NCBI RefSeq assembly: GCF_018982965.1
Contig: NZ_JACBYP010000081.1
Span: 1 to 37,396 of the forward strand
Source of the DNA: Streptomyces mayonensis
GTDB lineage: Bacteria; Actinomycetota; Actinomycetes; Streptomycetales; Streptomycetaceae
Direction: 5' to 3'
DNA: 37,396 bases
Made by a program: the position numbers and the translations under genes. This document shows, one piece after another, positions 17,506 to 25,815 of this stretch (within the stretch, counting starts at the first letter, position 1; each line of letters begins with the position of its first letter). The notes below the pieces were generated by a model. That model had not been told where the DNA came from, searched no databases, and worked only from the letters and a program-made list of their open reading frames with translations.

Positions 17506-18908
17506 CCGCCGAGACCGCCACCACACCCGGCACACCCACTGCCCCGGCCCCGGCGACGACCCCCGCCCCGGCCACAACCGCGCCCTTCGATCCCGGCGCC
17601 GAGGCTGCCCGCGCCACCGCGGCGATCCTCCACGACACCCTGCACGGCACGGAGCGCGGCGTCGTCGTGGACTCCCCGCCCGGCGCCGGAAAGTCCACGC
17701 TCGTGGTGCGGGCGGCACTGGAGCTGGCCGAGGCGGGCCGCCCCCTGATGGTGGTGGCGCAGACGAACGCCCAGGTGGACGACCTGGTCCTGCGCCTGGC
17801 CGAGAAGAACCCGGACCTTCCGGTGGGCCGCCTGCACAGCAGCGACGCCGACCCGTACGACAAGGCGCTGGACGCCCTGGCGAACGTACGCAAGTCGGCG
17901 AAGGCCGGCGACCTCGCGGGGCTCGCCGTCGTCCTGTCCACGGCGGCGAAGTGGGCGCATGTGAAGGTGGACGAGCCGTGGGGGCACGCGATCGTCGACG
18001 AGGCGTACCAGATGCGCTCGGACTCGCTGCTCGCGGTCGCCGGGCTCTTCGAGCGGGCGCTGTTCGTGGGCGACCCGGGCCAGCTGGACCCGTTCGCGAC
18101 GGTGGGCAGCGAGCAGTGGGCGGGCCTGGCCTACGACCCGTCGTCGTCCGCCGTGACAACCCTCCTCGCGCACAACCCCACGCTCCCCCAGCACCGTCTC
18201 CCGGTCTCCTGGCGCCTGCCGGCGTCGGCGGCCCGCCTGGTCTCGGACGCGTTCTACCCGTACACGCCGTTCCGCAGCGGCACGGACCACGGCGACCGGA
18301 CCCTGGCCTTCGCGGCGCCGTCGGACGGCTCGGGCCCCGACCAGGTGCTCGACGAGGCCGCCGCCTCGGGCTGGGGCCTGCTGGAGCTGCCCGCCCGGCA
18401 CACCCCGCGCGCCGACCCGGAGGCGGTACGGGCGGTGGCGGCGGTGGTCCGGCGCCTCCTGGACCGCGAGGGCACGACCACGTCGGAACGCGGCCCCTCC
18501 CCCGCTCCCCTGACCGCCGCCCGCATCGCCGTCGGCACGGCCCACCGCGACCAGGCGGCAGCGGTCCGCGCGGCACTGGCCGACCTCGACGTGAGCGACG
18601 TGACCGTGGACACGGCGAACCGGCTCCAGGGCCGGGAGTACGACGTCACGGTCGTCCTCCACCCGCTCTCCGGCCGCCCCGACGCCACCGCCTTCCACCT
18701 GGAGACGGGCCGCCTGTGCGTCCTGACCTCCCGGCACCGCCACGCGTGCATCGTGGTCTGCCGCGAGGGGGTGGACGCCCTCCTGGACGACTACCCGTCC
18801 ACGGAACCGGTCCAGCTGGGCACACTGGTGAAGTTCCCGGACGGCTGGGAGGCCAACCACGCGGTGCTGGCACACCTCGCGGAGCACCGGGTGACCTGGC
18901 GACCCTGA
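17502..18908 (+). CDS. SF1B (Upf1/Dna2-like) helicase
   Basis: 468 residues. After a Thr/Ala/Pro-rich N-terminus (2-28) the RecA1 domain has Walker A PPGAGKST (about 59-66), motif Ia VVAQTNAQVDDL, motif II VDEAYQ (165-170, DEAY for the usual DEAx) and motif III VGDPGQLDP (189-197). RecA2 has motif IV VSWRLP (Arg238), motif V VDTANRLQGREYDVTVV and motif VI LCVLTSRHRHACIVV with the arginine finger. These are the helicase motifs of the Upf1/Dna2 group, but the stalk and beta-barrel expected N-terminal to Walker A are absent. The start GTG overlaps the stop of the preceding gene by four bases, and the gene closes the nuclease-helicase operon. Confidence 0.88.
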   Translation: MTAETATTPGTPTAPAPATTPAPATTAPFDPGAEAARATAAILHDTLHGTERGVVVDSPPGAGKSTLVVRAALELAEAGRPLMVVAQTNAQVDDLVLRLAEKNPDLPVGRLHSSDADPYDKALDALANVRKSAKAGDLAGLAVVLSTAAKWAHVKVDEPWGHAIVDEAYQMRSDSLLAVAGLFERALFVGDPGQLDPFATVGSEQWAGLAYDPSSSAVTTLLAHNPTLPQHRLPVSWRLPASAARLVSDAFYPYTPFRSGTDHGDRTLAFAAPSDGSGPDQVLDEAAASGWGLLELPARHTPRADPEAVRAVAAVVRRLLDREGTTTSERGPSPAPLTAARIAVGTAHRDQAAAVRAALADLDVSDVTVDTANRLQGREYDVTVVLHPLSGRPDATAFHLETGRLCVLTSRHRHACIVVCREGVDALLDDYPSTEPVQLGTLVKFPDGWEANHAVLAHLAEHRVTWRP

Positions 18909-18992
18909 CACCCGCACCTGTCCAGCGCGCGATCAGCACGGCACACCAACCCGCCGGACGGGATGGTCCACGACGCCTGTCGGCACGCTGTG

Positions 18993-19847
18993 TCAGGCGG
19001 CGAGTTGGGCCGCCAGTCGGTCGGCGGCGCTGCGGGGCTCGCGGCCGAGGAGTTCGGTCAGCAGGGGTCCGGTCTCGGCGAAGTAGCCGGCGCGGCCGGC
19101 CTGGTGCCAGGTGAGGATGAGCAGGGCCACCTGCTCCGGGACGCCCTGCGCGACCTGCTCGGCAACCCACCGCTCGTCGTCCACGACGACCCGCTTGATC
19201 GTACGGCCGGTGAGGTCGGAGGCGATCGAGGCCAGGTCGTCGAAGGTGACGGCGGTCGGCGCGGCGAGGGTGACGGGGCCGTCGACGGCGCGGTCACCGG
19301 CGAGGAGGGCGGCGGTGGCCTCCGCGATGTCGTCGCGATCGGTGTACGGGACGGGACCGTCCTCCGGCTGGACGATCTCGCCGGTCGACTGCCAGGGGCC
19401 GAGCACCTGGTCGAGAGGGCCGTAGGCGCCGTTGCGCAGTGCGGTCCAGGCGACCCCGGATTCGGCGAGGATCGCTTCGGTGGCGATGTGGAACTCCGAC
19501 GGCAGGTACGGGTTGCCCGGGACGGCGCCCTGCTGGCTGGTGTAGACGATCCGCCGGGCGCCGGCCTCGACGGCGGCCTCGACGGCGTTGCGGTGCAGGG
19601 CGATCAGGTCGGCCGCCGGATCGTTGCCGGACACCACGAGCACCTGCTCGGCTCCGGCGAACGAGTCGCGCAGCGCGGCCGGCTCCTCGTAGGAGCCCTG
19701 CCGTACCCGGACGCCGCGGTCGGCGAGGTGCCGCGCCTTCGCGGTGTCGCGGACGCTGACGGCGATCCGGTCGGCGGGCACGCGCTCGAGGAGGCGCTCG
19801 ACGGTGGCACCGCCGAGCCCGCCGGTGGCACCGGTGACGACGATCAT
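18993..19847 (-). CDS. NmrA-like NAD(P)-binding oxidoreductase, QorB-like
   Basis: 284 residues, atypical short-chain dehydrogenase. The N-terminus is MIVVTGATGGLGGATV, a GxxGxxG nucleotide-binding loop, followed by ISVRD-type strand end (AVSVRD) and RVRQGSYEEPAAL. VVSGNDPAADLIALHRNAVEAA, IVYTSQQGA and the substrate-loop LRNGAYGP fit quinone reductase 2 (QorB/YtfG) and NmrA-like proteins. The ATG at 19847 has GGGAGG seven bases upstream. It diverges from a TetR regulator with a shared operator region, so the regulator probably represses it and itself. The substrate, perhaps a quinone or reactive aldehyde, is inferred from the family. Confidence 0.85.
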   Translation of the reverse strand: MIVVTGATGGLGGATVERLLERVPADRIAVSVRDTAKARHLADRGVRVRQGSYEEPAALRDSFAGAEQVLVVSGNDPAADLIALHRNAVEAAVEAGARRIVYTSQQGAVPGNPYLPSEFHIATEAILAESGVAWTALRNGAYGPLDQVLGPWQSTGEIVQPEDGPVPYTDRDDIAEATAALLAGDRAVDGPVTLAAPTAVTFDDLASIASDLTGRTIKRVVVDDERWVAEQVAQGVPEQVALLILTWHQAGRAGYFAETGPLLTELLGREPRSAADRLAAQLAA

Positions 19848-19863
19848 GACATGGCCTCCCGAT

Positions 19864-19918
19864 AAGTTGACCCCACAGGTCAGTTTCACTTCCGGTTACG
19901 ACCGTAGGTAAACTGACC
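19864..19918. promoter_or_regulatory. Shared operator of TetR/oxidoreductase pair
   Basis: A perfect inverted repeat GGTCAGTTT (19878-19886) / AAACTGACC (19910-19918) and a third half-site AAGTTGACC (19864-19872), with an inner dyad CGGT-TACG-ACCG (19893-19904). The arms coincide with possible -10 boxes of both directions: TAAACT (19909-19914) for the TetR gene and TGAAAC on the opposite strand (19882-19887) for the oxidoreductase, with TTCACT and TTTACC as -35 elements at about 18 bases. One regulator bound here would shut off both genes. Confidence 0.6.
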
Positions 19919-19964
19919 CGGCTAGTCAAATTAGGTGGACAACAGCGAGGGACGGAGTCGGACG

Positions 19965-20564
19965 ATGGCCGGTGCAGCCGGAGCGGCGCCTGCGGAACCC
20001 CGGCTGCGCGCCGACGCCAAGCGCAATGCCGAGCAGATCCGCACGGCCGCGATCGGCGCCTTCCAGGGCCGCGGCCTGTCCGTGCCGCTGGAAGAGGTCG
20101 CCAAGGCGGCAGGGGTGAGCAAGGGCACGATCTTCAACCGCTTCGGCGGCCGGATCGGCCTCATCGAGGCGGTCATCTCGGAGGTGGTCGCCACGGAGAT
20201 CTACGCCATCATCGACCGCACCCGCGCCCTCGACGACGCCTGGGAGCGGCTGTCGTACTACGTCACCGCGATCCGCGACCTGCAGTACCGTCAGCCCGCC
20301 ACCGTCGACACCATGCTGCAGGCCTACCCCGACGCGCAGACCCTGATGGAGATCTGCCGGGCGGGAAGCGAGATCAACGAGGAGCTCGTCACCGCGGGCC
20401 GGGCCTGTGGCGTCCTGCGGCCGGAGTTCGCGGCCGAGGACCTCCACGCGCTCCTCCACGACAGCGCACTCGTCCTCAAACACGGCACCCGCCCGCAGCG
20501 CGAGGACTACGACCGCCGCACCGGATACCTCCTCGACGGCATGCGGGCACAGCGCACTCCCTGA
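19965..20564 (+). CDS. TetR-family transcriptional regulator
   Basis: 199 residues. The N-terminal helix-turn-helix (about 22-65) reads AEQIRTAAIGAFQGRG..VPLEEVAKAAGVSKGTIFNRFGGRIGLIEAV, a typical TetR domain. The C-terminal ligand domain is helical (WERLSYYVTAIRDLQYRQPA, LMEICRAGSEINEELVTAG). The ATG at 19965 has GGAG seven bases upstream; a GTG at 19935 in frame lacks a ribosome binding site. It is divergent from an oxidoreductase gene with palindromic repeats between them, the usual layout of a TetR repressor and its target. The ligand is unknown. Confidence 0.88.
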   Translation: MAGAAGAAPAEPRLRADAKRNAEQIRTAAIGAFQGRGLSVPLEEVAKAAGVSKGTIFNRFGGRIGLIEAVISEVVATEIYAIIDRTRALDDAWERLSYYVTAIRDLQYRQPATVDTMLQAYPDAQTLMEICRAGSEINEELVTAGRACGVLRPEFAAEDLHALLHDSALVLKHGTRPQREDYDRRTGYLLDGMRAQRTP

Positions 20565-20600
20565 CGGCCTCCCGGTTCACCCGAGAGCTCACCCAACAGC

Positions 20601-21575
20601 TCAGCCGGAATCCGACGAGTGCGTGCGGACGATCCCCGCCGCCAGCCGCCGGACCAGCCCGCGGGCGGCCTCCGGTCCGACGACCTCGATGTGGTCGCCG
20701 AACTGCAGCAGCTGCCGCACCCCGTCGAGCCGGCCGTACGACACGGTGATCTCGACGCGGCCGTCGTCCTCCGGGTCGCCCGCCGTCCTGAGCCGGGCGC
20801 CCAGGATGCGCCGGGCGAGGTCGAGACTGCCCGCGTCGAGGCGCGCCGTGACGATGACGTGCTCGGCGCTCTCCAACGCCTCGCCCAGTTCCCGCGCCGT
20901 ACCGACGAGGTCGGCACCGGGCCGCAGCCGCCGGCCGGCGTCGAGCACGCACCAGCCCTGCAGCCGGGAGAGCGCGAACATCCGGGGCCGCCCGTCCAGG
21001 TCGGCCACGAGGTACCACCGCCCGCCGCGCTGCACGAGCCCGTACGGGTCGACCACGAGGTCCTGGCCACTCGCGGCGCCACTGCGCCGGTAGCCGATCC
21101 GCAGCCGCCTCCCCGTCCGCAGGTCCCTGACCAGGCCCGCGACGTCGGGCAGGGGTGCGGCGTCCTCGAACCAGGGCCGGTTGTCGACGGCGACCACGTC
21201 CGCCAGCGCCAGCGGCAGCTCGTCCCGGGCGGCCGGCGGCTGTCTGCGCGGCGTGAGCTTGCGCAGCGCCGACCGGGCGGCCGCCTCGCCGCCGAGCTGC
21301 CGGGCCCGGTCGAGGTCGAGTCCGACCGCACGCAGCAGGTCCGCCTCACCGGTCGTCAGCTTCGACAGATCGGCCTGGTCACCGGGCAGCAGGCTGATGC
21401 CGCCGTACTTTCCCCGCTCGGTGAAGACCGGGATCCCGGCGTCGACGAGCGCCCGCACATCGCGCAGCACCGTCCGCGTCGACACCCCCAACTCCCCCGC
21501 CAGCTCCTCGGCGGTGGTCCGCCGACGCGCCTGCAGAGCCGCGAGTAGCTCGATCAATCGCTGCGGCCGACTCAT
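20601..21575 (-). CDS. WYL-domain regulator (YafY/DeoR type)
   Basis: 324 residues. An N-terminal winged helix-turn-helix (about 1-55: RLIELLAALQARRRTTAEELAGELGVSTRTVLRDV) is followed by a wing with RGKYGGISLLPG. The WYL domain (about 140-220) contains LRIGYRRS, VVDPYGLVQRGGRWYLVADLDG and FALSRLQ, and a WCX-like C-terminal part follows. WYL domains sense nucleic-acid or small nucleotide-type ligands and are common in defence and DNA-damage regulation, but single stand-alone copies such as this usually control an adjacent gene. It diverges from a VOC-family gene, the likely target. Start has GAGGAAA nine bases upstream. Confidence 0.88.
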   Translation of the reverse strand: MSRPQRLIELLAALQARRRTTAEELAGELGVSTRTVLRDVRALVDAGIPVFTERGKYGGISLLPGDQADLSKLTTGEADLLRAVGLDLDRARQLGGEAAARSALRKLTPRRQPPAARDELPLALADVVAVDNRPWFEDAAPLPDVAGLVRDLRTGRRLRIGYRRSGAASGQDLVVDPYGLVQRGGRWYLVADLDGRPRMFALSRLQGWCVLDAGRRLRPGADLVGTARELGEALESAEHVIVTARLDAGSLDLARRILGARLRTAGDPEDDGRVEITVSYGRLDGVRQLLQFGDHIEVVGPEAARGLVRRLAAGIVRTHSSDSG

Positions 21576-21690
21576 ACGACAGTTTCCTCACCGGAACCGG
21601 ACAACCGGTGTCATGTTCCCACGCCAAGCTGGCACCACGGCCGGAACAACCGGGCCCCCCGACCCCCGATCCGGAAGGACGACGATCCGC

Positions 21691-22056
21691 ATGTCCGCAC
21701 CCAACCTCTTCCTCGTCTACGTCACCGACATCAAGCGCGCCACCGCCTTCTACTCCGACCTGTTCGACATCGAGCCGCTCATGACCACCCCGCGCTACGT
21801 CCCCTTCGAAGTCGCCCCCGGCGTGCTCTTCGCCCTCTGGAGCGGCCGCGCCGACCGGCTCAGCGCGGACACACCGCGCACCTCGGAGGTCGGCCTGATG
21901 ATCCCGGGCTCCTCCGCGGCCATCGACGCGCGCTACGAGGCGTGGACCGCCAAGGGCGTCACCGTGGTCGAGGAACCCCACGACGAGGTCTTCGGACGCA
22001 CCTTCGTCGTCGCCGACCCGGACGGCAACCTGATCCGGGTCTCGCCGGTCGACTAG
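21691..22056 (+). CDS. VOC-superfamily (glyoxalase/bleomycin-resistance-like) protein
   Basis: 121 residues, the size of a single vicinal-oxygen-chelate domain. LFLVYVTDIKRATAFYSDLFDIEP opens the fold and FGRTFVVADPDGNLIRVSPV closes it; YEAWTAKGVTVVEEPHDEV lies between. Family members are metal-dependent lyases, dioxygenases or drug-binding proteins. Metal ligands cannot be assigned confidently, although Glu40-region and the D-P-D-G turn are usual. The ATG is preceded by GGAAGGA about 12 bases away. It is divergent from the WYL regulator 115 bp upstream, so it is probably its regulated partner. Confidence 0.82.
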   Translation: MSAPNLFLVYVTDIKRATAFYSDLFDIEPLMTTPRYVPFEVAPGVLFALWSGRADRLSADTPRTSEVGLMIPGSSAAIDARYEAWTAKGVTVVEEPHDEVFGRTFVVADPDGNLIRVSPVD

Positions 22057-22170
22057 CCCGTCTACGGTGATGGCGAGACCGATTCCAGCACGACCCACTG
22101 ACATCGACGGGGTCGCTAGGGCATCCGCCCGGCGGTCGTACGGTGGAACCGGCACCAGGGAGGTCCTGTG

Positions 22171-22734
22171 ATGCGCAGGGTGATCTACTCCATGAACGTG
22201 TCCCTCGACGGCTACGTCGTCGGGCCGGACGGCTCCTTCGACTGGTCGGAGCCGGACGAGGAGGTCTTCCGCCACTTCACCGACGAGCTGCGGCAGACCG
22301 ACGTCCATCTGATGGGGCGGCGGCTGTACGAGACGATGCTGTACTGGGAGACGGCCGATCAGGACCCGTCGCTGGACGAGCCGGGCCGTGAGTGGACCGC
22401 ACTGTGGAAGGCGCTCCCGAAGGTGGTGTTCTCCACGACCCTGTCGGCGGTCGAGGGCAACGCCCGGCCGGCCTCCGGCGGTGTGGTGGCGGAGATCGAG
22501 CGGCTGCGGGCGGAGCCCGGCGAGGGCGAGATCGCGATCGGCGGCGCGACCCTCGCCGCGGAGGCTGCCGCGTCGGACCTGATCGACGAGTACCGGGCCA
22601 TGGTCCTCCCGGTCCTGGTCGGCGGCGGCATCCCGTTCTTCCCCCGGCACGAGCGCCGGATCGACCTGGAACTCGTCGAGGCCCGCACCTTCGGCACGAA
22701 CGTCGTCCTCCTCCGCCACCGCGTGGTGCGCTGA
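22171..22734 (+). CDS. RibD C-terminal/dihydrofolate-reductase-like protein
   Basis: 187 residues with the DHFR-like fold of the RibD C-terminal family, which binds NADPH. Signature pieces: RRVIYSMNVSLDGYVVGPDGSFDWS at the N-terminus, DVHLMGRRLYETMLYW, LPKVVFSTTL, EIAIGGATLAAEAAASDLIDEYRAMVLPVLVGGGIPFF. The substrate is not known for these stand-alone actinobacterial paralogues. AGGGAGG is seven bases before ATG at 22171 and only four before the adjacent GTG, so ATG is chosen. Its end is only eight bases from the end of the convergent HATPase gene. Confidence 0.85.
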   Translation: MRRVIYSMNVSLDGYVVGPDGSFDWSEPDEEVFRHFTDELRQTDVHLMGRRLYETMLYWETADQDPSLDEPGREWTALWKALPKVVFSTTLSAVEGNARPASGGVVAEIERLRAEPGEGEIAIGGATLAAEAAASDLIDEYRAMVLPVLVGGGIPFFPRHERRIDLELVEARTFGTNVVLLRHRVVR

Positions 22735-22742
22735 CCGGCTCC

Positions 22743-23177
22743 TCAGGCCGTCCGGCTCGCGGGGTCCGGAGCGGCGCCCATCTCGCACCAGACGTACTTC
22801 CCGCGGTTCCCCTCCCTGACCAGCGGCTGCCACCCCCACGTGTCGGCACAGGCCCGGACCAACTCCAGCCCCCGCCCCTCCTCCCGCTCCAGGCCCGGAT
22901 CGAACGACTTCGGCGGCTCCGGGGGCGAGGGGTCCGCGTCCCAGGCGCCGAGCCGGAGCACCCCCGTTCCCGACCAGCGCACACGCAGCGCGGCGGGCCC
23001 CTCGGTGTGCCGGACGGCATTGGACACGAGCTCCGTCGCCAGGAGTTCGGCGAGGTCGACCATCCGGATCAGACCGTGCATCGTGAGGATCAGACGCAGG
23101 GTCCGGCGGCAGACGGTGACGGCTCTGAGGTCGTTCGGGATGTAGAGGGAGCACTCCCACGGATCGCTTTCAGGCAT
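22743..23177 (-). CDS. HATPase-domain regulator (anti-sigma-type)
   Basis: 144 residues of the serine-kinase-like HATPase_c_2 family. Visible: LYIPNDLRAVTVCRRTLRLIL, the N box LLATELVSNAVRHT, LRLGAWDADPSPPEP, and the glycine-rich lid GRGLELVRACADTWGW. ATP-binding Asn/Asp are present. The start at 23177 has AAGGGA upstream. Such stand-alone ATPases sit next to XRE-DUF397 regulator pairs in streptomycetes (AbaA-type clusters) and can act on anti-sigma factor networks. It is divergent from the XRE gene with a 219-bp gap that contains an AT-rich stretch near 23313. Confidence 0.8.
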   Translation of the reverse strand: MPESDPWECSLYIPNDLRAVTVCRRTLRLILTMHGLIRMVDLAELLATELVSNAVRHTEGPAALRVRWSGTGVLRLGAWDADPSPPEPPKSFDPGLEREEGRGLELVRACADTWGWQPLVREGNRGKYVWCEMGAAPDPASRTA

Positions 23178-23396
23178 GCCGGTTCCCTTCGGGGATGGGG
23201 TGGGTGGTTGCAGGGCCGGTGTCATTGCCGCGCACCCAAGGCAGGGCAAAGCGGTGCACTTCCGGTCCCTCGCATTGCAGCGCGTGCTCCCTGCACCACC
23301 GAACGTAGACCTTAGAATTAACGGCAGGCGAGTCCATCGCGTAGCCTGACACCCGAACGAGGAGCGGGGCCAGCAGCGTTGAGCGAGGGGCACGGA

Positions 23397-24248
23397 ATGG
23401 GAACCAAGCGCGAAGCAACGGCGCGGCAGCTGCGCCTGGCGACCGAACTTCGCAGACTGCGCGACGCCTCAGCCCTCAGCGCCCGGGAGGCGGCAGCGCT
23501 CCTCAGCATCAACTCCGTGCAGATCAGCCAGATCGAAGCCGGCACAACGGGCGTGAGTGAGCAGCGACTACGCCGACTCGCGGCGCACTATGCCTGCACG
23601 GACCAGAACTTGATCAACGCCCTGGCGACCATGGCGACAGACCGGACACGCGGCTGGTGGGAGGAGTACCGCACGCATCTGCCCACGTCATTCCTGGACC
23701 TGTCCGAGCTGGAGCACCACGCCACGTTCCGCTGGGACGTGGACTTCCTTCACGTCCCGGGACTCCTCCAGGTCGAAGACTACGCACGGGCACTGTTCTC
23801 GCGACGAGTTCCCGAACTTCCTCAGGGCGATCTGGACATGCGCGTCCGCCACCGGTTGCAGCGACGAGTGATCCTCGAAGGTGAGCAGCCGACTCCCTAC
23901 GAGGCGCTCATCCACGAGGCGGCGTTGCGCATTCGCGTCGGAGGACGCGCCACCTCGCGTGCTCAGCTCGCGCACATCCTGGAGTTCTCCGAAGAAGAAC
24001 ACGTGACAGTACGCGTCATCCCCTTCGAGCTGGAAGAGTTCGCCGATGTCACAGCCGCGATGGTCTACGCCGGGGGTGCCGTCCCGAGACTGGACACCGT
24101 GGTACGCGACGGCCCTCACGGTGCGCTCTTCATCGATTCGGAACCGCAGTTGGGCGTCTTTCGAACGCTCTTCCGTAGAGTGGAGGCGGTATCGCTCGTC
24201 CCCGAGCGTTCCCGCGATTTCATTCACCGGTTGGCGAAGGAACTGTGA
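23397..24248 (+). CDS. XRE regulator with DUF5753 (Scr1-type)
   Basis: 283 residues. An N-terminal XRE helix-turn-helix (about 8-65: LRLATELRRLRDASALSAREAAALLSINSVQISQIEAG) is followed by the helical DUF5753 domain (about 85-278) with HHATFRWDVDFLHVPGLLQVEDYARALF, RRVILEGEQPTPYEALIHEAALR and HVTVRVIPFELEEFADVT. This is the standard partner of DUF397 proteins. The ATG has GAGGGG six bases upstream; a TTG at 23379 is a weaker option. A TAGAAT at 23313-23318 could be its -10. Third-position GC is visibly lower here than in the surrounding genes, hinting at later acquisition. Its stop overlaps the first DUF397 start. Confidence 0.9.
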   Translation: MGTKREATARQLRLATELRRLRDASALSAREAAALLSINSVQISQIEAGTTGVSEQRLRRLAAHYACTDQNLINALATMATDRTRGWWEEYRTHLPTSFLDLSELEHHATFRWDVDFLHVPGLLQVEDYARALFSRRVPELPQGDLDMRVRHRLQRRVILEGEQPTPYEALIHEAALRIRVGGRATSRAQLAHILEFSEEEHVTVRVIPFELEEFADVTAAMVYAGGAVPRLDTVVRDGPHGALFIDSEPQLGVFRTLFRRVEAVSLVPERSRDFIHRLAKEL

Positions 24249-24457
24249 GGCTCTCGGTGACGACCCCTGACAACTGGCGGAAGTCCTCCTACTCCGGCAG
24301 CGGCGACGGCAACGCCTGCGTGGAGGTCGCCCTCGACCACCCCCACATAGCCGTCCGCGACTCCAAGATCCCCACCCGAGCCGCACTCACCTTCCCCGCC
24401 CCCGCCTTCACCGCCTTCCTCGACGCTCTGAAAGCCGACGCCAAGGCCGCCCAATGA
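24245..24457 (+). CDS. DUF397 protein, first copy
   Basis: 70 residues. The DUF397 signature NWRKSSYSGSGDGNACVEVAL, then IAVRDSKIP and FTAFLDALK. The GTG start shares GTGA with the XRE stop, and its own stop overlaps the ATG of the second DUF397 gene. DUF397 proteins act with the preceding XRE-DUF5753 regulator; in the Scr1/Scr2 pair of S. coelicolor the two have been described as a toxin-antitoxin-like couple. A second in-frame GTG at 24257 is an alternative start. Confidence 0.85.
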   Translation: MRLSVTTPDNWRKSSYSGSGDGNACVEVALDHPHIAVRDSKIPTRAALTFPAPAFTAFLDALKADAKAAQ

Positions 24458-24648
24458 CGATCGCGTACGACTGGAAGAAGTCGCCCTACTCCGGCGGCGG
24501 CGAAGGCAACGCCTGCGTAGAGATCGCGCTCGGCGACTCCCACACAGCCGTCCGCGACTCCAAGGCCCCCGCCCGAGCCGTCCTCACCTTCCCCACCCCC
24601 GCCTTCGGCGCCTTCCTCGCCGCCCTCAAGAACCCCGCCCGGGAATAA
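24454..24648 (+). CDS. DUF397 protein, second copy
   Basis: 64 residues, clearly a tandem duplicate of the preceding gene: YDWKKSPYSGGGEGNACVEIAL, TAVRDSKAP and FGAFLAALK. ATG overlaps the preceding stop (ATGA). Two DUF397 genes behind one XRE gene suggest either dosage or divergent partner roles; the two differ most at their termini. Confidence 0.85.
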   Translation: MTIAYDWKKSPYSGGGEGNACVEIALGDSHTAVRDSKAPARAVLTFPTPAFGAFLAALKNPARE

Positions 24649-24717
24649 CCGGAGGCCCCCTCCTGTTACGTCGCGCAGCGACTCGTACGTCGATCGTCAC
24701 ACAGGAGGCACCCCGTC

Positions 24718-25815
24718 ATGCCCGCAGACGCCGCAGAGGAGATCCGGGGCACTGCCCACGGCACCGCTCCCGTACCCCTGTCCGTGCTGGACCTGGTGAC
24801 CGTCGGGGCCGGCCGGACCGCCAACGAGGCGCTGCGGACCGGTGTGGACATCGCCCGGCTCGCCGAGGCCCGCGGGTACCACCGGTACTGGGTCGCCGAG
24901 CACCACTCCATGCCCGGCGTCGCGTCCTCCTCGCCCGCGGTGATCCTGGCCCACCTGGCGGCCCACACCGAGCGCATCCGGCTCGGGTCCGGCGGCGTCA
25001 TGCTGCCCAACCACGCGCCGCTCGTGATCGCTGAGCAGTTCGGGACGCTGGAGGCCATGGCACCGGGGCGCGTCGACCTGGGGCTGGGCCGCGCTCCCGG
25101 CACCGACGGGGCCACCGCCGCCGCGCTGCGCCGCACCGACCGGCTGAACGAGGGCGCCGACGACTTCCCGCAGCAGCTCGCCGAGCTGATCAGGTTCCTG
25201 GACGACGACTTCCCGGACGGGCACCCGTACGGCCGGATCCACGCCGTGCCGGGGCCCGTGCAGGGCACCTCGCCCGGTGGTGTGCAGTCCACGCACCGGC
25301 CGCCGGTGTGGCTGCTCGGGTCCTCCGGGTTCAGCGCGCGCCTCGCCGGCACGCTCGGGCTGCCCTTCGCCTTCGCGCACCACTTCTCCGCGCAGAACAC
25401 GGTGCCGGCGCTGGAGCTGTACCGGGACTCCTTCCGGCCCTCCGCCGTGCTCGACGAGCCGTACGCCCTCATCGGTGTCTCGGCGCTCGCGACCGACGAC
25501 GAGAAGGAGGCCCGCCGGCAGGTGCTCGCCGCCGCGCTGAACATGGTGCGGCTGCGCACCGGGCGCCCCGGCCTCGTACCTGCGCCGGAGGAGGCCGAGG
25601 CGTACGACTTCAGCCCGATGGAGCTGGAGTTCGTGCAGTCCTGGAACGCCAACGTCATCCACGGCACCGCCGACGAGGTGCGCACCGGCCTGGACGACCT
25701 GCAGAAGCGCACCGGCGCCGACGAGCTGATGATCACCGCCAACGCGCACGGCGGCGACGTGCGCCTGCGCTCCTACGAGCTGATCGCCGACGCCTACGGC
25801 TTGCCGACGGCCTGA
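24718..25815 (+). CDS. Luciferase-like flavin-dependent monooxygenase
   Basis: 365 residues of the LLM (bacterial luciferase) family, MsnO8-like subgroup. Visible: PLSVLDLVTVG at the N-terminus, YHRYWVAEHHSMPGVASSSPAVILAHLAAHTERIRLGSGGVMLPNHAPL, LGLGRAPGTDG, PVWLLGSSGFSARLAG and the C-terminal GTADEVRTGLDDLQKRTGADELMI. It uses reduced flavin from a reductase and acts on an unknown small substrate. AGGAGG at 24703-24708 is a strong ribosome binding site. An imperfect hairpin GTCGC-GCA-GCGAC (24670-24682) precedes it. Its 3' end overlaps the convergent cyclic-di-GMP gene by 22 bases. Confidence 0.88.
   Translation: MPADAAEEIRGTAHGTAPVPLSVLDLVTVGAGRTANEALRTGVDIARLAEARGYHRYWVAEHHSMPGVASSSPAVILAHLAAHTERIRLGSGGVMLPNHAPLVIAEQFGTLEAMAPGRVDLGLGRAPGTDGATAAALRRTDRLNEGADDFPQQLAELIRFLDDDFPDGHPYGRIHAVPGPVQGTSPGGVQSTHRPPVWLLGSSGFSARLAGTLGLPFAFAHHFSAQNTVPALELYRDSFRPSAVLDEPYALIGVSALATDDEKEARRQVLAAALNMVRLRTGRPGLVPAPEEAEAYDFSPMELEFVQSWNANVIHGTADEVRTGLDDLQKRTGADELMITANAHGGDVRLRSYELIADAYGLPTA

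Noticed and set aside
19930..19945. DnaA box near the TetR start
   Set aside because: Only one imperfect TTGTCCACC, with no partner site.
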